In this document: in pieces, positions 37,597-49,795 of the stretch
Position numbering within the stretch: position 1 is the first letter of the stretch
Layout: each line of letters starts with the position of its first letter
Assembly (NCBI RefSeq): GCF_003048255.1
Contig: NZ_CP028487.1
Coordinates: forward strand, 4,154,001-4,218,000
Direction of reading: 5' to 3'
Length of the DNA: 64,000 bases
From: Yersinia massiliensis
GTDB lineage: Bacteria > Pseudomonadota > Gammaproteobacteria > Enterobacterales > Enterobacteriaceae
Program-made: the position numbers and the translations under genes
Notes under the pieces: generated by a model
What the model was told of the DNA's origin: nothing
The model's input: only the letters and a program-made list of their open reading frames with translations
Databases searched by the model: none

Positions 37597-38829
37597 CTAT
37601 TCGTTTAAGCGCTTATTCAAAAGTGGTCGGCGGCCAGTCACTGAATAGCCCGCTAAAATTGCGACGAAGATCATAAATAGATGACCTTCAGATGAATCCA
37701 ACAAGAATGAGTTAAAGAAATTGCAGGCCATATAGCTGGTCAATACTGCCAGTAATACATTGCGTAACAGCGGTGTTTGTTGCCAAATAACACGGTAACA
37801 ACAGGCAATCCATGCCAAGAAGATCAACAAACCCACCACACCTGAATGAACTGTTTCGATCAGATACTCATTGTGTGGGTTATTAATGGAATAATTAGTC
37901 GCTGGATTTCCATAATAAAAACCGCCCGCGCCATGGCCTAAAATCGGGGCTTCCTTAATCAGGCGGCTTGCCTCAATAGCAAAAGCCATACGCTGCCCCA
38001 TAGAAGAGCTGCACGCCTTGTAAACATCGTCTGATGGTGCGTCGATACAGACGTTGATTTCATTGACACCCAGCATCATACGGTCAGTGGCCTTATTCGG
38101 AATAACGATTAAAGCCGCGAACGCCAGTATCCCTAGCACCACTAAAACGATCCGTTGACGATTACCCAGTGAGAAGAATAGCCATACGCCTAGCCCCACC
38201 ACCAGCGCCACATAACCGGTTCTCCCCAGTATCAGGAACAAGATACTGTAGCTGGCAGCCACCACCAACAGGCCATACCCCCAGCGTTTCCAGCCTTGAC
38301 TGTTGAATGCCAACGCTAACCAGAGTAAGGCCGCCAATGCCATAAAGAAGTTTTGGGTGATTTGCAGTTTAAAGATGGTCGGGTTGGTGGGATCGATGCC
38401 ACTCAACGGAATATGCAAAACGCCTACCATTAGCGTGCCAGCCAATATCACCGCATTGGCAATTAAGAAACCGGTACAAAATAGTTTGATCAACCGCGGC
38501 TGATTCACAAAGAACAGCGCCAGTGGCAGGATATAAAGAAGTTTCTTATATTTCCCAACCATATCAGGACCATAACTGTTGTCATGGAATAGCAGCGATA
38601 ATGCCAGCAATGCAAACATGGCGGCGGGGAGATATACCAGTGGGCTGGTTAGGAATGACTTGATATCAATGGTTTTTCTGTTGATAACCAAACAGATAAT
38701 AATCAACACCAATGAAATGTTCATCAGTTGGTTGTTCGTTGCGATACCAATACCTAGCAGGACGGCTGCAACACTGCTCAGCTTTTCACTGCGGCGATTG
38801 ACCGGCATTTCCGGTATTAACGTTGTCAT
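37597..38829 (-). CDS. O-antigen ligase (WaaL/Wzy-like) family membrane protein
   Basis: Polytopic inner-membrane protein, 410 residues, about 11-12 membrane segments, with the large periplasmic loop and the Wzy_C-domain region (HGAGGFYYG at about 300 and PHNEYLIETVHSG at about 317) seen in O-antigen ligases. The conserved periplasmic histidine of WaaL is matched by the PHNEYL segment. It would join undecaprenyl-linked glycan to lipid A-core. It sits just downstream of an LPS heptosyltransferase gene on the same strand, which supports an LPS role. Polymerase and ligase cannot be told apart reliably from sequence. Confidence 0.78.
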   Translation of the reverse strand: MTTLIPEMPVNRRSEKLSSVAAVLLGIGIATNNQLMNISLVLIIICLVINRKTIDIKSFLTSPLVYLPAAMFALLALSLLFHDNSYGPDMVGKYKKLLYILPLALFFVNQPRLIKLFCTGFLIANAVILAGTLMVGVLHIPLSGIDPTNPTIFKLQITQNFFMALAALLWLALAFNSQGWKRWGYGLLVVAASYSILFLILGRTGYVALVVGLGVWLFFSLGNRQRIVLVVLGILAFAALIVIPNKATDRMMLGVNEINVCIDAPSDDVYKACSSSMGQRMAFAIEASRLIKEAPILGHGAGGFYYGNPATNYSINNPHNEYLIETVHSGVVGLLIFLAWIACCYRVIWQQTPLLRNVLLAVLTSYMACNFFNSFLLDSSEGHLFMIFVAILAGYSVTGRRPLLNKRLNE

Positions 38830-38876
38830 AATTCTCTCAACTCAGGCTGGTTGGGGAAAACAAAGTAATTGAAGGA

Positions 38877-40052
38877 TTAGTGACCTTTAGCGACTCGCCA
38901 AGCATCAACTGCCTCTATCACCTCATTAACCGGAATAGCGTTCAAGTAACGATCCGTCGTGTCGGTGTCTATCTCGTTGGGATGCGGCAATGTACGGAAA
39001 TGCCCGGCCCATAATAGGGTGTGTGGCGCCTGCCATGGATGCCATTGGTTAAGGTTGCTGGGGCCAAATAGCACCACTGCGGGAGTTTGTAAGGCTGCGG
39101 CCATGTGCATTGCGACTGAGTCGACACCAATAAATAGCTTCGCGTTGTCGATCAAAACCGCCAGTTCGGGTAGTGCCAATAGGCCAGATAGATTAATGAC
39201 TTGTTCAGGCTGCGCGCATCCGGCAATGATTTCAGCAATATAGTCTAGTTCAGCCTGATCTTTGCCGCCGGTCAGCAACACTGTTTCACCTTGCTCAGTG
39301 AGATGGTTTATCAGTTGACTAAATGATTCACTGGCCCAAGTTTTGAATTTCCAGCGGGCAGAAGGTTGAATCAAGATGTAATCGCTGATGTTGCGTTGCT
39401 GGCATAGCTGTTTTACTCGTTCAATATCCTGCGGGCCATAGGACATGGTGACATCAGTGATGATGTCAGTCAGTTGTAATGGCTCGAGGATGTCGAGGTT
39501 ATTGAGTACCGTATGCCGTTCAGCGGCATGGGGGATGTCGACGAGGGTGGAGTGACAATAGCGCCATAGCCAAGTGTCTCGTTTCGGGTAATGAAAACCG
39601 ATACTGAAGCTCGGTTTTAGCAACCGGCAATAAGCCGCAGCTCGCCATTGATCGGATAAATTGAGGATCAGGTCGTAATGCTGGGCTTTTAATGCGTTAA
39701 ACAGGGCTTTTTCGCCGCTGATTTGTGCTGCTAAGCCTGCATGTTTGAGGCCACGATCCACAATGAACGCATGATTGACAGTGGTGTTCTCACGCAGCAT
39801 TTCCTGCGTTCCGCCGTAGAGCAGTACGTCTATTTTTGCCTGCGGGTAATTGGCTTTCAACGTGCTCAACAGTGGCGTGGTTAAGAGAACATCGCCGAAG
39901 TGGCGTAATTTAATGACCAAAATGCGCTGAATATTGCCTTTCTCCCGCAAAGCTGCTGGCAAGATATTGTGCTCTTGTGCAGGTGTCGGAGCGGGTTGCC
40001 CAGTAGGTGATTGAGTCATATTTGATGTATTCATCATGGGATGCGCCATCAT
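38877..40052 (-). CDS. LPS core heptosyltransferase (WaaQ/WaaF-like)
   Basis: GT9-family ADP-heptose:LPS heptosyltransferase. The N-terminal domain begins with ILVIKLRHFGDVLLTTPLL, the acceptor-domain signature of this family, and the C-terminal domain has LIQPSARWKFKTW and FIGVDSVAMHMAAAL, the ADP-heptose site. It most resembles heptosyltransferase III (WaaQ). The start is uncertain: about 40 residues of Met/Pro/Gln-rich sequence precede the domain; I use an ATG at 40052, but ATGs at 40049, 40031 or 40019 are possible and none has a strong ribosome binding site. It is 47 bp upstream of the ligase gene. Confidence 0.82.
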   Translation of the reverse strand: MMAHPMMNTSNMTQSPTGQPAPTPAQEHNILPAALREKGNIQRILVIKLRHFGDVLLTTPLLSTLKANYPQAKIDVLLYGGTQEMLRENTTVNHAFIVDRGLKHAGLAAQISGEKALFNALKAQHYDLILNLSDQWRAAAYCRLLKPSFSIGFHYPKRDTWLWRYCHSTLVDIPHAAERHTVLNNLDILEPLQLTDIITDVTMSYGPQDIERVKQLCQQRNISDYILIQPSARWKFKTWASESFSQLINHLTEQGETVLLTGGKDQAELDYIAEIIAGCAQPEQVINLSGLLALPELAVLIDNAKLFIGVDSVAMHMAAALQTPAVVLFGPSNLNQWHPWQAPHTLLWAGHFRTLPHPNEIDTDTTDRYLNAIPVNEVIEAVDAWRVAKGH

Positions 40053-40170
40053 CGGCAACGAAAGGGGGCAATAATGCTATATCAAGGATTTGTTAGATAG
40101 CAAACGTTTTAGCATCCACTCATCACCATGAGTGATAGCTATCTTTGTAAGATCGAGTGTAACCCGCGGT

Positions 40171-40266
40171 GAGGACAAACAGATCGTAAAGACGCCGTCA
40201 ATACCTCCCTGTAGGCTCGAGCCGCGCCATCCCTAGCGCGGACGCTTTACTCTTTTGTCTACCCTC
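40171..40266. repeat. 96-bp palindromic intergenic repeat, copy 2
   Basis: Same 96-bp length and internal plan as the copies at 29491 and 50346, but the most diverged: the hairpin arm reads CGCGCCATCCCTAGCGCG and the right terminus is GTCTACCCTC. The central GGCTCGAGCC palindrome and the GCGGACGCTTTAC segment are unchanged. Confidence 0.78.
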
Positions 40267-40301
40267 ACCGCTCTGAATCGCGTTAACTGTCGACATAACC
40301 C

Positions 40302-40359
40302 AGTACGTGACGGTGATGAGCACTGCCCCGAAGCTCGAGCTGGCCAGTAAGATAGCCAA
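40302..40359. repeat. 58-bp direct repeat, copy A
   Basis: Runs from AGTACGTGAC to GATAGCCAA and is repeated at 40433-40490 with two base differences. The core (GGAGCGTACACG-AGTACGTGACTGTGATGAGC in the fuller copy B context) resembles the middle of ERIC elements, but the ends do not clearly match, so the family is uncertain. Confidence 0.75.
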
Positions 40360-40432
40360 ACAAGAGGAAATTGGCGTTATCGGCGCAGTCAGATTGAGTG
40401 CGGACAGCGCGCAAGAACCGGAGCGTACACGT

Positions 40433-40490
40433 AGTACGTGACTGTGATGAGCACTGCCCCGAAGCTCAAGCTGGCCAGTAAGATAGCCAA
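40433..40490. repeat. 58-bp direct repeat, copy B
   Basis: Second copy of the 58-bp repeat, ending two bases before the lsrK stop codon. It could influence the 3' end of the lsrK message. Confidence 0.75.
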
Positions 40491-40492
40491 TT

Positions 40493-42085
40493 TTAGAGCC
40501 CGGGGGCCTTCCACAACGACGTCGTCAACCCACTATCCACCAGCGACAGCTGATCAGTGTACACCGCTTGCCAGTTGGTTTTGGCGGCTTGATAGAGGGC
40601 TTTATGTTCTAGATTTGGGGTGTATTCACGCTCCCAACGGACCAGTTTTTCACCGGTGGTATCTAGTGCGTCGTAGAGACCGACCCCGACACCTGCGGCG
40701 ATGGCACAACCTAGGGCGGTGGCTTCTTTCACTACGGGGACACGGACGGGAATGCCGGTGACATCGGCCAGAATCTGGCTCCATAGTTTGCCTTTTGAAC
40801 CGCCACCAGCAAAGACCACTGAGTCAATTTTAACCCCAGAAAACGCAGCAATTTGTGCCAGATTACAGGCGGATACTATTGCGGCATTTTCTTCCAATGC
40901 ACGGAATAAGGTTGCTTTGTTGCATTTCTCTGGGTCGAGGGAGAGGTTGATAAAGGAAGGTGCGGCGTGATACCAAGATTTAAAGCGCATCACATCGGAG
41001 AAGATAGGCATGACGCCATAAGCCCCTGCCGGTACGCGAGCGGCCATGTCTTCCAATAAACTGTAGGTATCAATACCCAGCCGCTGCGCCAACAGTTTTT
41101 CTTCCGCACAAAATGCATCACGGAACCAACGCATGGTCAGGCCGGTGAAGAAGCTAATGGATTCCGCTTGCACCATACCGGGAATGACATGGGGGTTTAT
41201 CCGCGTGTTCATATTGGGGTCGATAATCGGTTGCGGCAAATTGACCACTTGCTGCCAGAAAGTGCCGCCCAAGACCGCCGTCTGCCCCGGTTGCACCACC
41301 CCTAGCCCTAAGCAGCCCAGCTGTACATCGCCACCGCCCATAACAACCGGTGTCCCCACCAGCAAGCCACACTCTTCGGCGGCTTGCGCGGTGACGTGGC
41401 CGAGCAGCGTTCCAGTCTCTTTCACAGGCGATAAGATGTCGGCGCGTAACCCTGCCATATCCAGCAAACTGGGTTGCCAGTCGCGGGTGACTAAATCCAG
41501 CATGCCGGTGGTGCCTGCATTGGAGGGATCGACCGCTAACTCGCCGCTGAGCATATTGGCTAGCCAGTCACTTATCATGGTCAGTGTGCCTGCCTGACGA
41601 TAAATATCGGGGCGGTTATGTGCCAACCACAGCAAACGCGGCATCGCACTCAACGCCAGTGTTTGGCCGGAGCACTGATAAACCTCAAATTCAAAACCGT
41701 TATCATGCAGCTCTTTTAACTCGCTGACTTCATGACTGGCGCGGGCGTCCACATTGGCACAAGCCCAAATAGGTTTGCCGCTGCGGTCATAAAGCACGAT
41801 ACCTTCGCGCATGGAGCAGGCCGCAACGGCACGGATCGCGCTGGCGGGTAATCCCGCTTGGTGCAGTGCCTGACGGATACACTGGCACGTCAGTTTCCAG
41901 TTGGTGGTTAAATCAAACTCCATCGACCCCGGTACATCAGGCACAGGTAAATGCAGCCACTCAGCCTGTCCGGCGGCAATTTGATTACCGTTAAGATCAA
42001 ATATCACCGCCCGAACACTGCCGGTGCCCGCATCCAGCGCCATGAGATACTCACTCGATGGCGTGGTCGTAGAGAATTGACTCAT
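40493..42085 (-). CDS. lsrK: Autoinducer-2 kinase LsrK
   Basis: FGGY-family sugar kinase that phosphorylates imported AI-2 (DPD) to phospho-AI-2, the inducer that releases LsrR. The 530-residue length equals E. coli LsrK. Visible features are the N-terminal ATPase motif [15 protein letters not shown] at about 16-30, [11 protein letters not shown] at about 253, and the C-terminal [20 protein letters not shown] at about 435. It lies between the repeats and lsrR, on the minus strand opposite to lsrACDBFG, as in E. coli lsrK-lsrR. Confidence 0.95.
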   Translation of the reverse strand: MSQFSTTTPSSEYLMALDAGTGSVRAVIFDLNGNQIAAGQAEWLHLPVPDVPGSMEFDLTTNWKLTCQCIRQALHQAGLPASAIRAVAACSMREGIVLYDRSGKPIWACANVDARASHEVSELKELHDNGFEFEVYQCSGQTLALSAMPRLLWLAHNRPDIYRQAGTLTMISDWLANMLSGELAVDPSNAGTTGMLDLVTRDWQPSLLDMAGLRADILSPVKETGTLLGHVTAQAAEECGLLVGTPVVMGGGDVQLGCLGLGVVQPGQTAVLGGTFWQQVVNLPQPIIDPNMNTRINPHVIPGMVQAESISFFTGLTMRWFRDAFCAEEKLLAQRLGIDTYSLLEDMAARVPAGAYGVMPIFSDVMRFKSWYHAAPSFINLSLDPEKCNKATLFRALEENAAIVSACNLAQIAAFSGVKIDSVVFAGGGSKGKLWSQILADVTGIPVRVPVVKEATALGCAIAAGVGVGLYDALDTTGEKLVRWEREYTPNLEHKALYQAAKTNWQAVYTDQLSLVDSGLTTSLWKAPGL

Positions 42086-42254
42086 TTGCGCGATCCCCTG
42101 TTTTATATGAATTTATGAATAAAACTGTCCTCTACTGCCATAAAAAAATCGTGTAAAAATGGCTGAAAAGCCTGTGGCGTGTTTGCCGTTATTATTGCCA
42201 TGGTCGCCGCCAGATAACGTGCGGCGACATCTCAAACGGCACATTCATCGCCCA

Positions 42255-43292
42255 TTAAATCAATTTGATGATCGCCCGAGCTGTCTGCTCATCCGTCACG
42301 AGGGCATTGACATATTTCCCTTTCAGCGCCGCAACAATAGCGTCAGATTTCTCGACTCCACCGGCGACACCAATCACTGTCGGGATGTTGGCTAAGTCAG
42401 CCAATGAAATACCGATCAATTCTTGATGTATCTGCATCTCTGCCGCTAACGCACCATCGGCTTGCATAAAGTAGCCGAGGATATCGCCAACTGCGCCTTT
42501 ACGGCTGAACATCAGTTGTTCACCTTCACTGATATAACCAGAGCGTAAAATGGTGGCTTCTCTTTGCTGATTCACTGAGCCAATCCCAACCACCGCGACA
42601 TCGGCCGCACAGGCTGCCAACATCACATCGCGGACACTGCTTTCTTGGCGGAAGGTATCCGCGACTTTGGCGCTGGATGCCCGTAATGGCGCGGGAATGA
42701 TGCTAACCTGACAGGCAGCATCTAACTGGCCAATGCCGGTCATATAAGAGCCAACACCGCCTGAAAGTGTCACCAGTCGAACCTGCTGTGAGGCAATAAA
42801 ACCACTCAGGTGCTGCAAGGCGCACATGGTGGTTTCGCCAAAGCCGACCGCCAGTAGTTGTTGGGGTTGTATCAGTGCCATCAATAAATGCGCAGCACCA
42901 ATTCCCAACCGGCTACTGATGCTGAGATCAGCCAAAGAAGGCAAGATGCGGATATGTTTAAGGCCAAAATGCTGTTGTAGTTGGTTTTCCAACTCCAAAC
43001 ACCCTTCGTAGCGTGAATTGATTTGGACGCGGATAACGCCTGATTGACGGCCTTTCTCCAGCAATCTGGACACCTTCAATCGGGTCAGCCCCAGCAGTTC
43101 GCCTATATCCCCTTGTGTTAAGCCATCGTGATAATAAAACCACGCAATGCGAGCGAGCAGTTCCTCTTCACTCATGCTATTACCCGGATATTTGTATTCA
43201 TCGTTGGACGACATGGGTTTTTCTTTTACGGCCACTAGTGCTTTCTCTTTCATCATTGCTCTTTGCGATTTCGACTCAGATAACGACGTCAT
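42255..43292 (-). CDS. lsrR: Transcriptional repressor LsrR
   Basis: SorC/DeoR-type repressor of the lsr operon, released by phospho-AI-2. The HTH segment [32 protein letters not shown] is nearly the same as in E. coli, and the C-terminal sugar-phosphate domain carries the GFGETTM and [10 protein letters not shown] motifs. E. coli LsrR is 317 residues; here the frame gives 345, with about 25 extra N-terminal residues. The true start may be one of the internal ATGs at 43256 or 43214; no site is decisive. It is divergent from lsrA, sharing a promoter region with two long AT-rich near-repeats. Confidence 0.94.
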   Translation of the reverse strand: MTSLSESKSQRAMMKEKALVAVKEKPMSSNDEYKYPGNSMSEEELLARIAWFYYHDGLTQGDIGELLGLTRLKVSRLLEKGRQSGVIRVQINSRYEGCLELENQLQQHFGLKHIRILPSLADLSISSRLGIGAAHLLMALIQPQQLLAVGFGETTMCALQHLSGFIASQQVRLVTLSGGVGSYMTGIGQLDAACQVSIIPAPLRASSAKVADTFRQESSVRDVMLAACAADVAVVGIGSVNQQREATILRSGYISEGEQLMFSRKGAVGDILGYFMQADGALAAEMQIHQELIGISLADLANIPTVIGVAGGVEKSDAIVAALKGKYVNALVTDEQTARAIIKLI

Positions 43293-43340
43293 GAATGTTA
43301 AATCTGGATTGATAACTACGCTAACAGCTTAGCCAACACA

Positions 43341-43370
43341 TTTGAACATATTTTAATTTAAATTTTTTTA
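43341..43370. promoter_or_regulatory. Candidate LsrR operator, lsrR-proximal
   Basis: TTTGAACATATTTTAATTTAAATT is a close relative of the segment at 43425, with the same TTTGAACA start and AT core. It lies about 50 bp upstream of the lsrR coding start. LsrR in E. coli binds two sites in this intergenic region; this assignment is an inference. Confidence 0.5.
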
Positions 43371-43380
43371 TTCACGGAAA

Positions 43381-43396
43381 TGTGATCTTGATTACG
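43381..43396. promoter_or_regulatory. Candidate CRP site between lsrR and lsrA
   Basis: TGTGA-N6-TTACG keeps a perfect left half-site and three of five bases in the right half-site of the CRP consensus. The E. coli lsr operon needs cAMP-CRP, which supports the call. It sits between the two candidate LsrR operators. Confidence 0.45.
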
Positions 43397-43425
43397 CCAT
43401 AAAAGGGAATATGCGGCTATCTTTT

Positions 43426-43460
43426 TTGAACACTTTTAATTTTAAATTATTTTTGTTCAT
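43426..43460. promoter_or_regulatory. Candidate LsrR operator, lsrA-proximal long palindrome
   Basis: Arms TTGAACA and TGTTCAT enclose an AT-rich centre that is itself nearly palindromic (TAATTTTAAATTA), giving a 35-bp imperfect dyad ending 13 bp before the lsrA start codon. The left half is repeated at 43341. The position fits a repressor blocking lsrA transcription or early elongation. Confidence 0.5.
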
Positions 43461-43473
43461 CCGGGAGCTGCTC

Positions 43474-45045
43474 ATGCCGCACACTATCACCCCTCCGCCA
43501 CCGCTGCTCCAAGTACGGGGTATCAGTAAGCAGTTTTCCGGCGTTGTGGTATTGAAAAGTATCGATTTTACCCTGCAACCGGGTCAGGTACATGCTCTGC
43601 TGGGAGGGAATGGCGCGGGTAAGTCAACGTTGATGAAGATCATCGCAGGCGTGCTTCCACCCGATAGTGGCACGTTAGAAATCAATGGTGAGCCTTGCCT
43701 CAATCTCACGCCAGCCAAAGCACATCAATTAGGCATTTATCTGGTTCCACAAGAACCGATGCTGTTCGCCAATCTATCGGTGCAGGAAAATATTCTGTTC
43801 CGTTTACCTAAGCACCAAGCAGATAAAAAGAAAATGGTGCAGTTACTGAATGATTTAGGCTGTCATTTAGATCTTTCGGTCAGCGCCGGTTCGCTGGATG
43901 TGGCCGACCAACAGTTAGTTGAGATCATGCGCGGCTTGATGCGTGACTCGCGGATTTTAATTCTGGATGAACCGACTGCTTCGCTAACACCAGCGGAAAC
44001 TCACCGGCTATTTAGCCAAATCAGAACGTTATTACAACAAGGCGTCGGCGTCGTTTTTATCTCTCACAAACTGCCTGAAATTCGCCAACTGGCCGATTGG
44101 GTCAGCGTGATGCGCGATGGCGGCATTGCACTGAGCGGAGCAACGGCGGATTTCTCAACCGATACGATTATTCAGGCCATTACACCGCAAGCCAAAAATA
44201 GCGAGTTATCCGATACCCAAAAACTTTGGCTGGAATTACCGGGTAATCGGCGTTCTCAAGCCCGCGCGCAATCGGATCTGCCGGTTATCCAAGTCACCGA
44301 CCTCAGTGGCGAAGGCTTTGCCCACCTCTCTTTTGAGGTGCACGCCGGTGAAATTCTCGGGCTAGCTGGGGTGGTGGGTGCCGGAAGAACTGAGCTGGCT
44401 GAAACGCTGTATGGCTTGCGCCCCGCCAGCGGCGGCAGTGTCTGGCTGGAAGATGTTGATATCACCACCATGAAAACTATCGATCGCTTAGCAGCAGGGT
44501 TGGTTTATCTGCCAGAAGACCGGCAAGCCTCTGGCCTCTATTTGGATGCTCCGCTGAGCTGGAATGTCTGCTCGCTCACCCAAAGCGGCCAGGGAATATG
44601 GACGCATCCGGCGCAGGAAGCCGCCATTTTGGAGCGTTATCGCCGTGCGCTAAACATTAAATTCAACCATCTGGAACAACCCGTGCGCACCTTATCGGGC
44701 GGTAACCAGCAAAAACTGCTGATTGCCAAATGCCTAGAAGCTAACCCCTTGCTATTGATTATTGATGAGCCAACTCGTGGGGTGGATGTCGCTGCCCGCA
44801 GTGATATTTATCAGTTAATCCGCAGCATTGCTGAACAACATGTGGCGATCATTTTTATCTCTTCCGATCTAGAGGAAGTGGTGCAAATGGTGGATCGCGT
44901 CTTGGTGATGCATCAGGGGGAAATCAGCGGTGCGCTAGAGGGGCCCGCGATGAATGTCGACACCATTATGCATCTGGCCTTTGGTGAACATGGTTCTGCC
45001 GATGAAGAAAACGCTGTCGATGAAAATGAGGGTGCATCATGTTGA
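43474..45045 (+). CDS. lsrA: AI-2 import ABC transporter ATPase LsrA
   Basis: ATP-hydrolysing subunit of the AI-2 importer. I start at the ATG of [10 protein letters not shown], preceded by GGGAG, giving 523 residues (E. coli 511); the frame is open further upstream but without a site. It has two ABC domains: Walker [10 protein letters not shown] and Walker [11 protein letters not shown] in the first half; the second half has the degenerate GVVGAGRTE typical of sugar ABC ATPases and the signature LSGGNQQK at about 407. It overlaps lsrC by seven bases. Confidence 0.95.
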   Translation: MPHTITPPPPLLQVRGISKQFSGVVVLKSIDFTLQPGQVHALLGGNGAGKSTLMKIIAGVLPPDSGTLEINGEPCLNLTPAKAHQLGIYLVPQEPMLFANLSVQENILFRLPKHQADKKKMVQLLNDLGCHLDLSVSAGSLDVADQQLVEIMRGLMRDSRILILDEPTASLTPAETHRLFSQIRTLLQQGVGVVFISHKLPEIRQLADWVSVMRDGGIALSGATADFSTDTIIQAITPQAKNSELSDTQKLWLELPGNRRSQARAQSDLPVIQVTDLSGEGFAHLSFEVHAGEILGLAGVVGAGRTELAETLYGLRPASGGSVWLEDVDITTMKTIDRLAAGLVYLPEDRQASGLYLDAPLSWNVCSLTQSGQGIWTHPAQEAAILERYRRALNIKFNHLEQPVRTLSGGNQQKLLIAKCLEANPLLLIIDEPTRGVDVAARSDIYQLIRSIAEQHVAIIFISSDLEEVVQMVDRVLVMHQGEISGALEGPAMNVDTIMHLAFGEHGSADEENAVDENEGASC

Positions 45046-46121
45046 AATTTATCCAAAATAACCGTGAAGCCACCGCGTTACTGGCCATCCTTGCCTTATT
45101 CGCGTTACTCGGTGTGATTGATAGTAATTACTTCAGCATGCAAACCTTCACCATGATTTTCAGTAGTGCGCAAATTCTGATCTTGCTGGCGATCGGGGCC
45201 ACTATGGTGATGCTCACCCGCAATATTGATGTGTCCGTTGGCTCCATCACTGGCCTGTGTGCGGTAACGGTCGGTATGGCACTTAACGCCGGTTTCGGGT
45301 TGGCACTCTCTTGCTTGTTTGCTCTGCTGGTCGGTATGGGGGCGGGCTTCTTTAACGGGATTCTGGTCACTTGGCTGCGCATTCCCGCCATCGTCGCCAC
45401 ATTGGGGACGTTGGGGCTCTATCGCGGCCTGATGCTGCTACTCACCGGTGGTAAATGGATTGAAGGGCTGCCGGCGGATCTCAAAAGTTTATCCACGCCT
45501 ATCCTGTTTTCGATCTCCCCTATTGGTTGGCTCATTATGTTGCTGATCCTTGCCATGGCTTGGCTGCTGGGTAAAACAGCGTTTGGCCGCAGCTTCTATG
45601 CCACTGGCGACAACTTACAAGGCGCACGCCAACTGGGGATTCGCACCGACAGTATCCGCATTCTTGCGTTCTCCATGAATGGCGTCATGGCCGCATTAGC
45701 CGGGATCGTTTTCGCCTCACAAATTGGCTTTATCCCCAATCAAACCGGTAACGGGCTGGAAATGAAAGCCATCGCGGCCTGCGTACTGGGTGGGATCAGC
45801 TTGCTCGGCGGTACCGGTAGCATCATCGGGGCCATTCTCGGGGCTTATCTCTTAACCCAAATTGATAGTGTGCTCGTGCTGCTGCGCCTGCCCGCTTGGT
45901 GGAATGACTTTATCGCCGGTTTGGTGTTGCTCGGTGTGCTGGTCTTCGATGGCCGCTTGCGCTGCGCGGTGGAGCGCAATATTCGGCAACAAAAATACGC
46001 TCGTTTTAATGCTCGGCCAGCCGTGAAGGAAAAGGATAAAGAAAAAGATAAAAAAAAGGCCAATACCGTACCCAATAGATTTCACGATACAGGGCGGCGG
46101 CAAACGAGCTCATCCCGATGA
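45039..46121 (+). CDS. lsrC: AI-2 import ABC transporter permease LsrC
   Basis: Inner-membrane permease of the RbsC type, 360 residues. It has about ten membrane segments and the family motifs [12 protein letters not shown] and [19 protein letters not shown]. It is slightly longer than E. coli LsrC (342) because of a highly charged C-terminal tail ([10 protein letters not shown] at about 337-346) that must be cytoplasmic. Translation is probably coupled to lsrA by the overlap. Confidence 0.93.
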   Translation: MLKFIQNNREATALLAILALFALLGVIDSNYFSMQTFTMIFSSAQILILLAIGATMVMLTRNIDVSVGSITGLCAVTVGMALNAGFGLALSCLFALLVGMGAGFFNGILVTWLRIPAIVATLGTLGLYRGLMLLLTGGKWIEGLPADLKSLSTPILFSISPIGWLIMLLILAMAWLLGKTAFGRSFYATGDNLQGARQLGIRTDSIRILAFSMNGVMAALAGIVFASQIGFIPNQTGNGLEMKAIAACVLGGISLLGGTGSIIGAILGAYLLTQIDSVLVLLRLPAWWNDFIAGLVLLGVLVFDGRLRCAVERNIRQQKYARFNARPAVKEKDKEKDKKKANTVPNRFHDTGRRQTSSSR

Positions 46122-46211
46122 GCTGCATCAATAGATGATTCGGGTGCTTAGAGCAGCCAACACACCTGCGGTTTGAAAGATGATGGGTATCACTAAAAAA
46201 GAGGTGGCACG

Positions 46212-48313
<2,102 letters not shown>

Positions 48314-48319
48314 TCTCGC

Positions 48320-48357
48320 GGCCCGTCCTAGGGGCGGGCCAATACCCATAGTATTGG
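48320..48357 (+). promoter_or_regulatory. Overlapping intercistronic hairpins between lsrB and lsrF
   Basis: A GC-rich hairpin (GGCCCG...CGGGCC, 48320-48340) shares its last two bases with a second perfect seven-pair hairpin (CCAATAC-CCATA-GTATTGG, 48339-48357). The two cannot form fully together. The second reaches into the GGAG ribosome binding site of lsrF (48356-48359). A role in message stability for lsrB or in tuning lsrF is an inference. Confidence 0.55.
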
Positions 48358-48368
48358 AGTGATTACAG

Positions 48369-49244
48369 ATGGCTGATTTAGACGATATCAAAGACGGTAA
48401 AGATTTCGGTATTGGCGTACCGCAACAGAATCCTGCTTTTACGCTGAAAGGGTCTGGTTCGCTGGATTGGGGGATGCAATCTCGTTTGGCGCGGATTTTT
48501 AATCCGAAAACCAATCGCACGGTGATGCTGGCATTTGACCATGGCTATTTTCAGGGGCCAACCACCGGTTTAGAGCGTATTGATATCAATATCGCCCCGC
48601 TCTTTGACTATGCCGATGTTCTGATGTGTACCCGTGGTATTTTGCGCAGTATCGTGCCCGCCGCCGCTAATCGCCCAGTGGTATTGCGTGCGTCTGGTGC
48701 TAACTCGATTTTGACTGATTTATCTAACGAGGCAGTCGCCGTAGCCATGGAGGATGCTTTACGGCTCAATTCCTGTGCCGTCGCAGCACAGGTGTATATC
48801 GGTACTGAGCATGAGCACCAATCGATTAAAAACATCATTCAATTGGTTGACCAAGGGATGCGCTATGGCATGCCAACCATGGCGGTAACGGGCGTTGGCA
48901 AAGATATGGCCCGTGATCAACGTTACTTCTCTCTGGCAACGCGTATCGCCGCTGAGATGGGCGCGCAGATCATTAAGACCTATTATGTGGATAGTGGTTT
49001 TGAACGTATTGCCGCCGGTTGCCCAGTACCTATCGTGATTGCTGGGGGTAAAAAACTGCCGGAACGTGATGCGCTGGAAATGTGTTATCAAGCCATTGAT
49101 CAGGGTGCATCTGGCGTGGATATGGGCCGTAATATCTTCCAGTCTGAGGCACCGATTGCCATGCTGAAAGCGGTTCATGCCGTGGTGCATAAGAATGAGA
49201 ATGCAGAAACAGCGTACCAGTTGTTCCTACATGAAAAAGGTTGA
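48369..49244 (+). CDS. lsrF: 3-hydroxy-5-phosphonooxypentane-2,4-dione thiolase LsrF
   Basis: Class I aldolase-fold thiolase that degrades the isomerised phospho-AI-2 to acetyl-CoA and dihydroxyacetone phosphate. The 291-residue length equals E. coli LsrF. The N-terminal [14 protein letters not shown], the [11 protein letters not shown] segment, the catalytic Lys in [10 protein letters not shown] at about 203 and [14 protein letters not shown] are all present. Its product dihydroxyacetone phosphate feeds the same pool as DhaKLM. Confidence 0.95.
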   Translation: MADLDDIKDGKDFGIGVPQQNPAFTLKGSGSLDWGMQSRLARIFNPKTNRTVMLAFDHGYFQGPTTGLERIDINIAPLFDYADVLMCTRGILRSIVPAAANRPVVLRASGANSILTDLSNEAVAVAMEDALRLNSCAVAAQVYIGTEHEHQSIKNIIQLVDQGMRYGMPTMAVTGVGKDMARDQRYFSLATRIAAEMGAQIIKTYYVDSGFERIAAGCPVPIVIAGGKKLPERDALEMCYQAIDQGASGVDMGRNIFQSEAPIAMLKAVHAVVHKNENAETAYQLFLHEKG

Positions 49245-49264
49245 GCAGTGACAAGGAGGAAAGT

Positions 49265-49555
49265 ATGCACGTTACTCTCGTCGAAATTAATGTGAAAGAT
49301 GACAAAGTTGAGCAATTCATTGAGGTTTTTCGCGCCAATCACCTCGGCTCTATCCGTGAGGCCGGTAATTTGCGTTTTGATGTTTTGAGGGATGAAACCT
49401 TGCCGACCCGCTTTTACATCTATGAGGCTTATACCGATGAAGAGGCGGTAGCGGCCCATAAAAAGACGCCCCACTACCTCGCGTGCGTTGAGCAATTGGA
49501 GGGGTTGATGACCGGACCACGCAAGAAAACCGTCTTTATCGGCTTGATGCCTTAG
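49265..49555 (+). CDS. lsrG: Phospho-AI-2 isomerase LsrG
   Basis: ABM-family isomerase that converts phospho-AI-2 to the LsrF substrate. Starting at the ATG of [10 protein letters not shown], which has a strong AAGGAGG site, it is 96 residues, as in E. coli; an upstream in-frame codon at 49241 is unlikely. Family residues are in RFDVLRDE and [22 protein letters not shown]. It closes the lsr operon. Confidence 0.94.
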   Translation: MHVTLVEINVKDDKVEQFIEVFRANHLGSIREAGNLRFDVLRDETLPTRFYIYEAYTDEEAVAAHKKTPHYLACVEQLEGLMTGPRKKTVFIGLMP

Positions 49556-49795
49556 CCGATGCGGGCAGCCGATATCGTGTCGCTGCCCGTTTCCCTTTTC
49601 TCCGCCAACAGCCAACCACCACTGTGCTGGCTGATTCGATCATTTTGCCCTTCCCCTATCCCCCATTATCAGATATCACCTATCAGTAAAATGCATGTTA
49701 TGCAGTATCCTGTGCACTTAAAATAATGATAGGCAGCCTTTCTGGCTGTCTCGCGCTTCACCTGCTGTGACATACACCGTCAAATAGGAGTTTCT

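Larger units (their letters stand above)
40053..40492. other. Intergenic region rich in repeats
   Basis: This gap between the heptosyltransferase start and the lsrK stop contains palindromic repeat copy 2 (40171-40266) and a 58-bp direct repeat at 40302 and 40433. Almost none of it is unique sequence apart from the promoter side of the heptosyltransferase gene. Confidence 0.6.
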
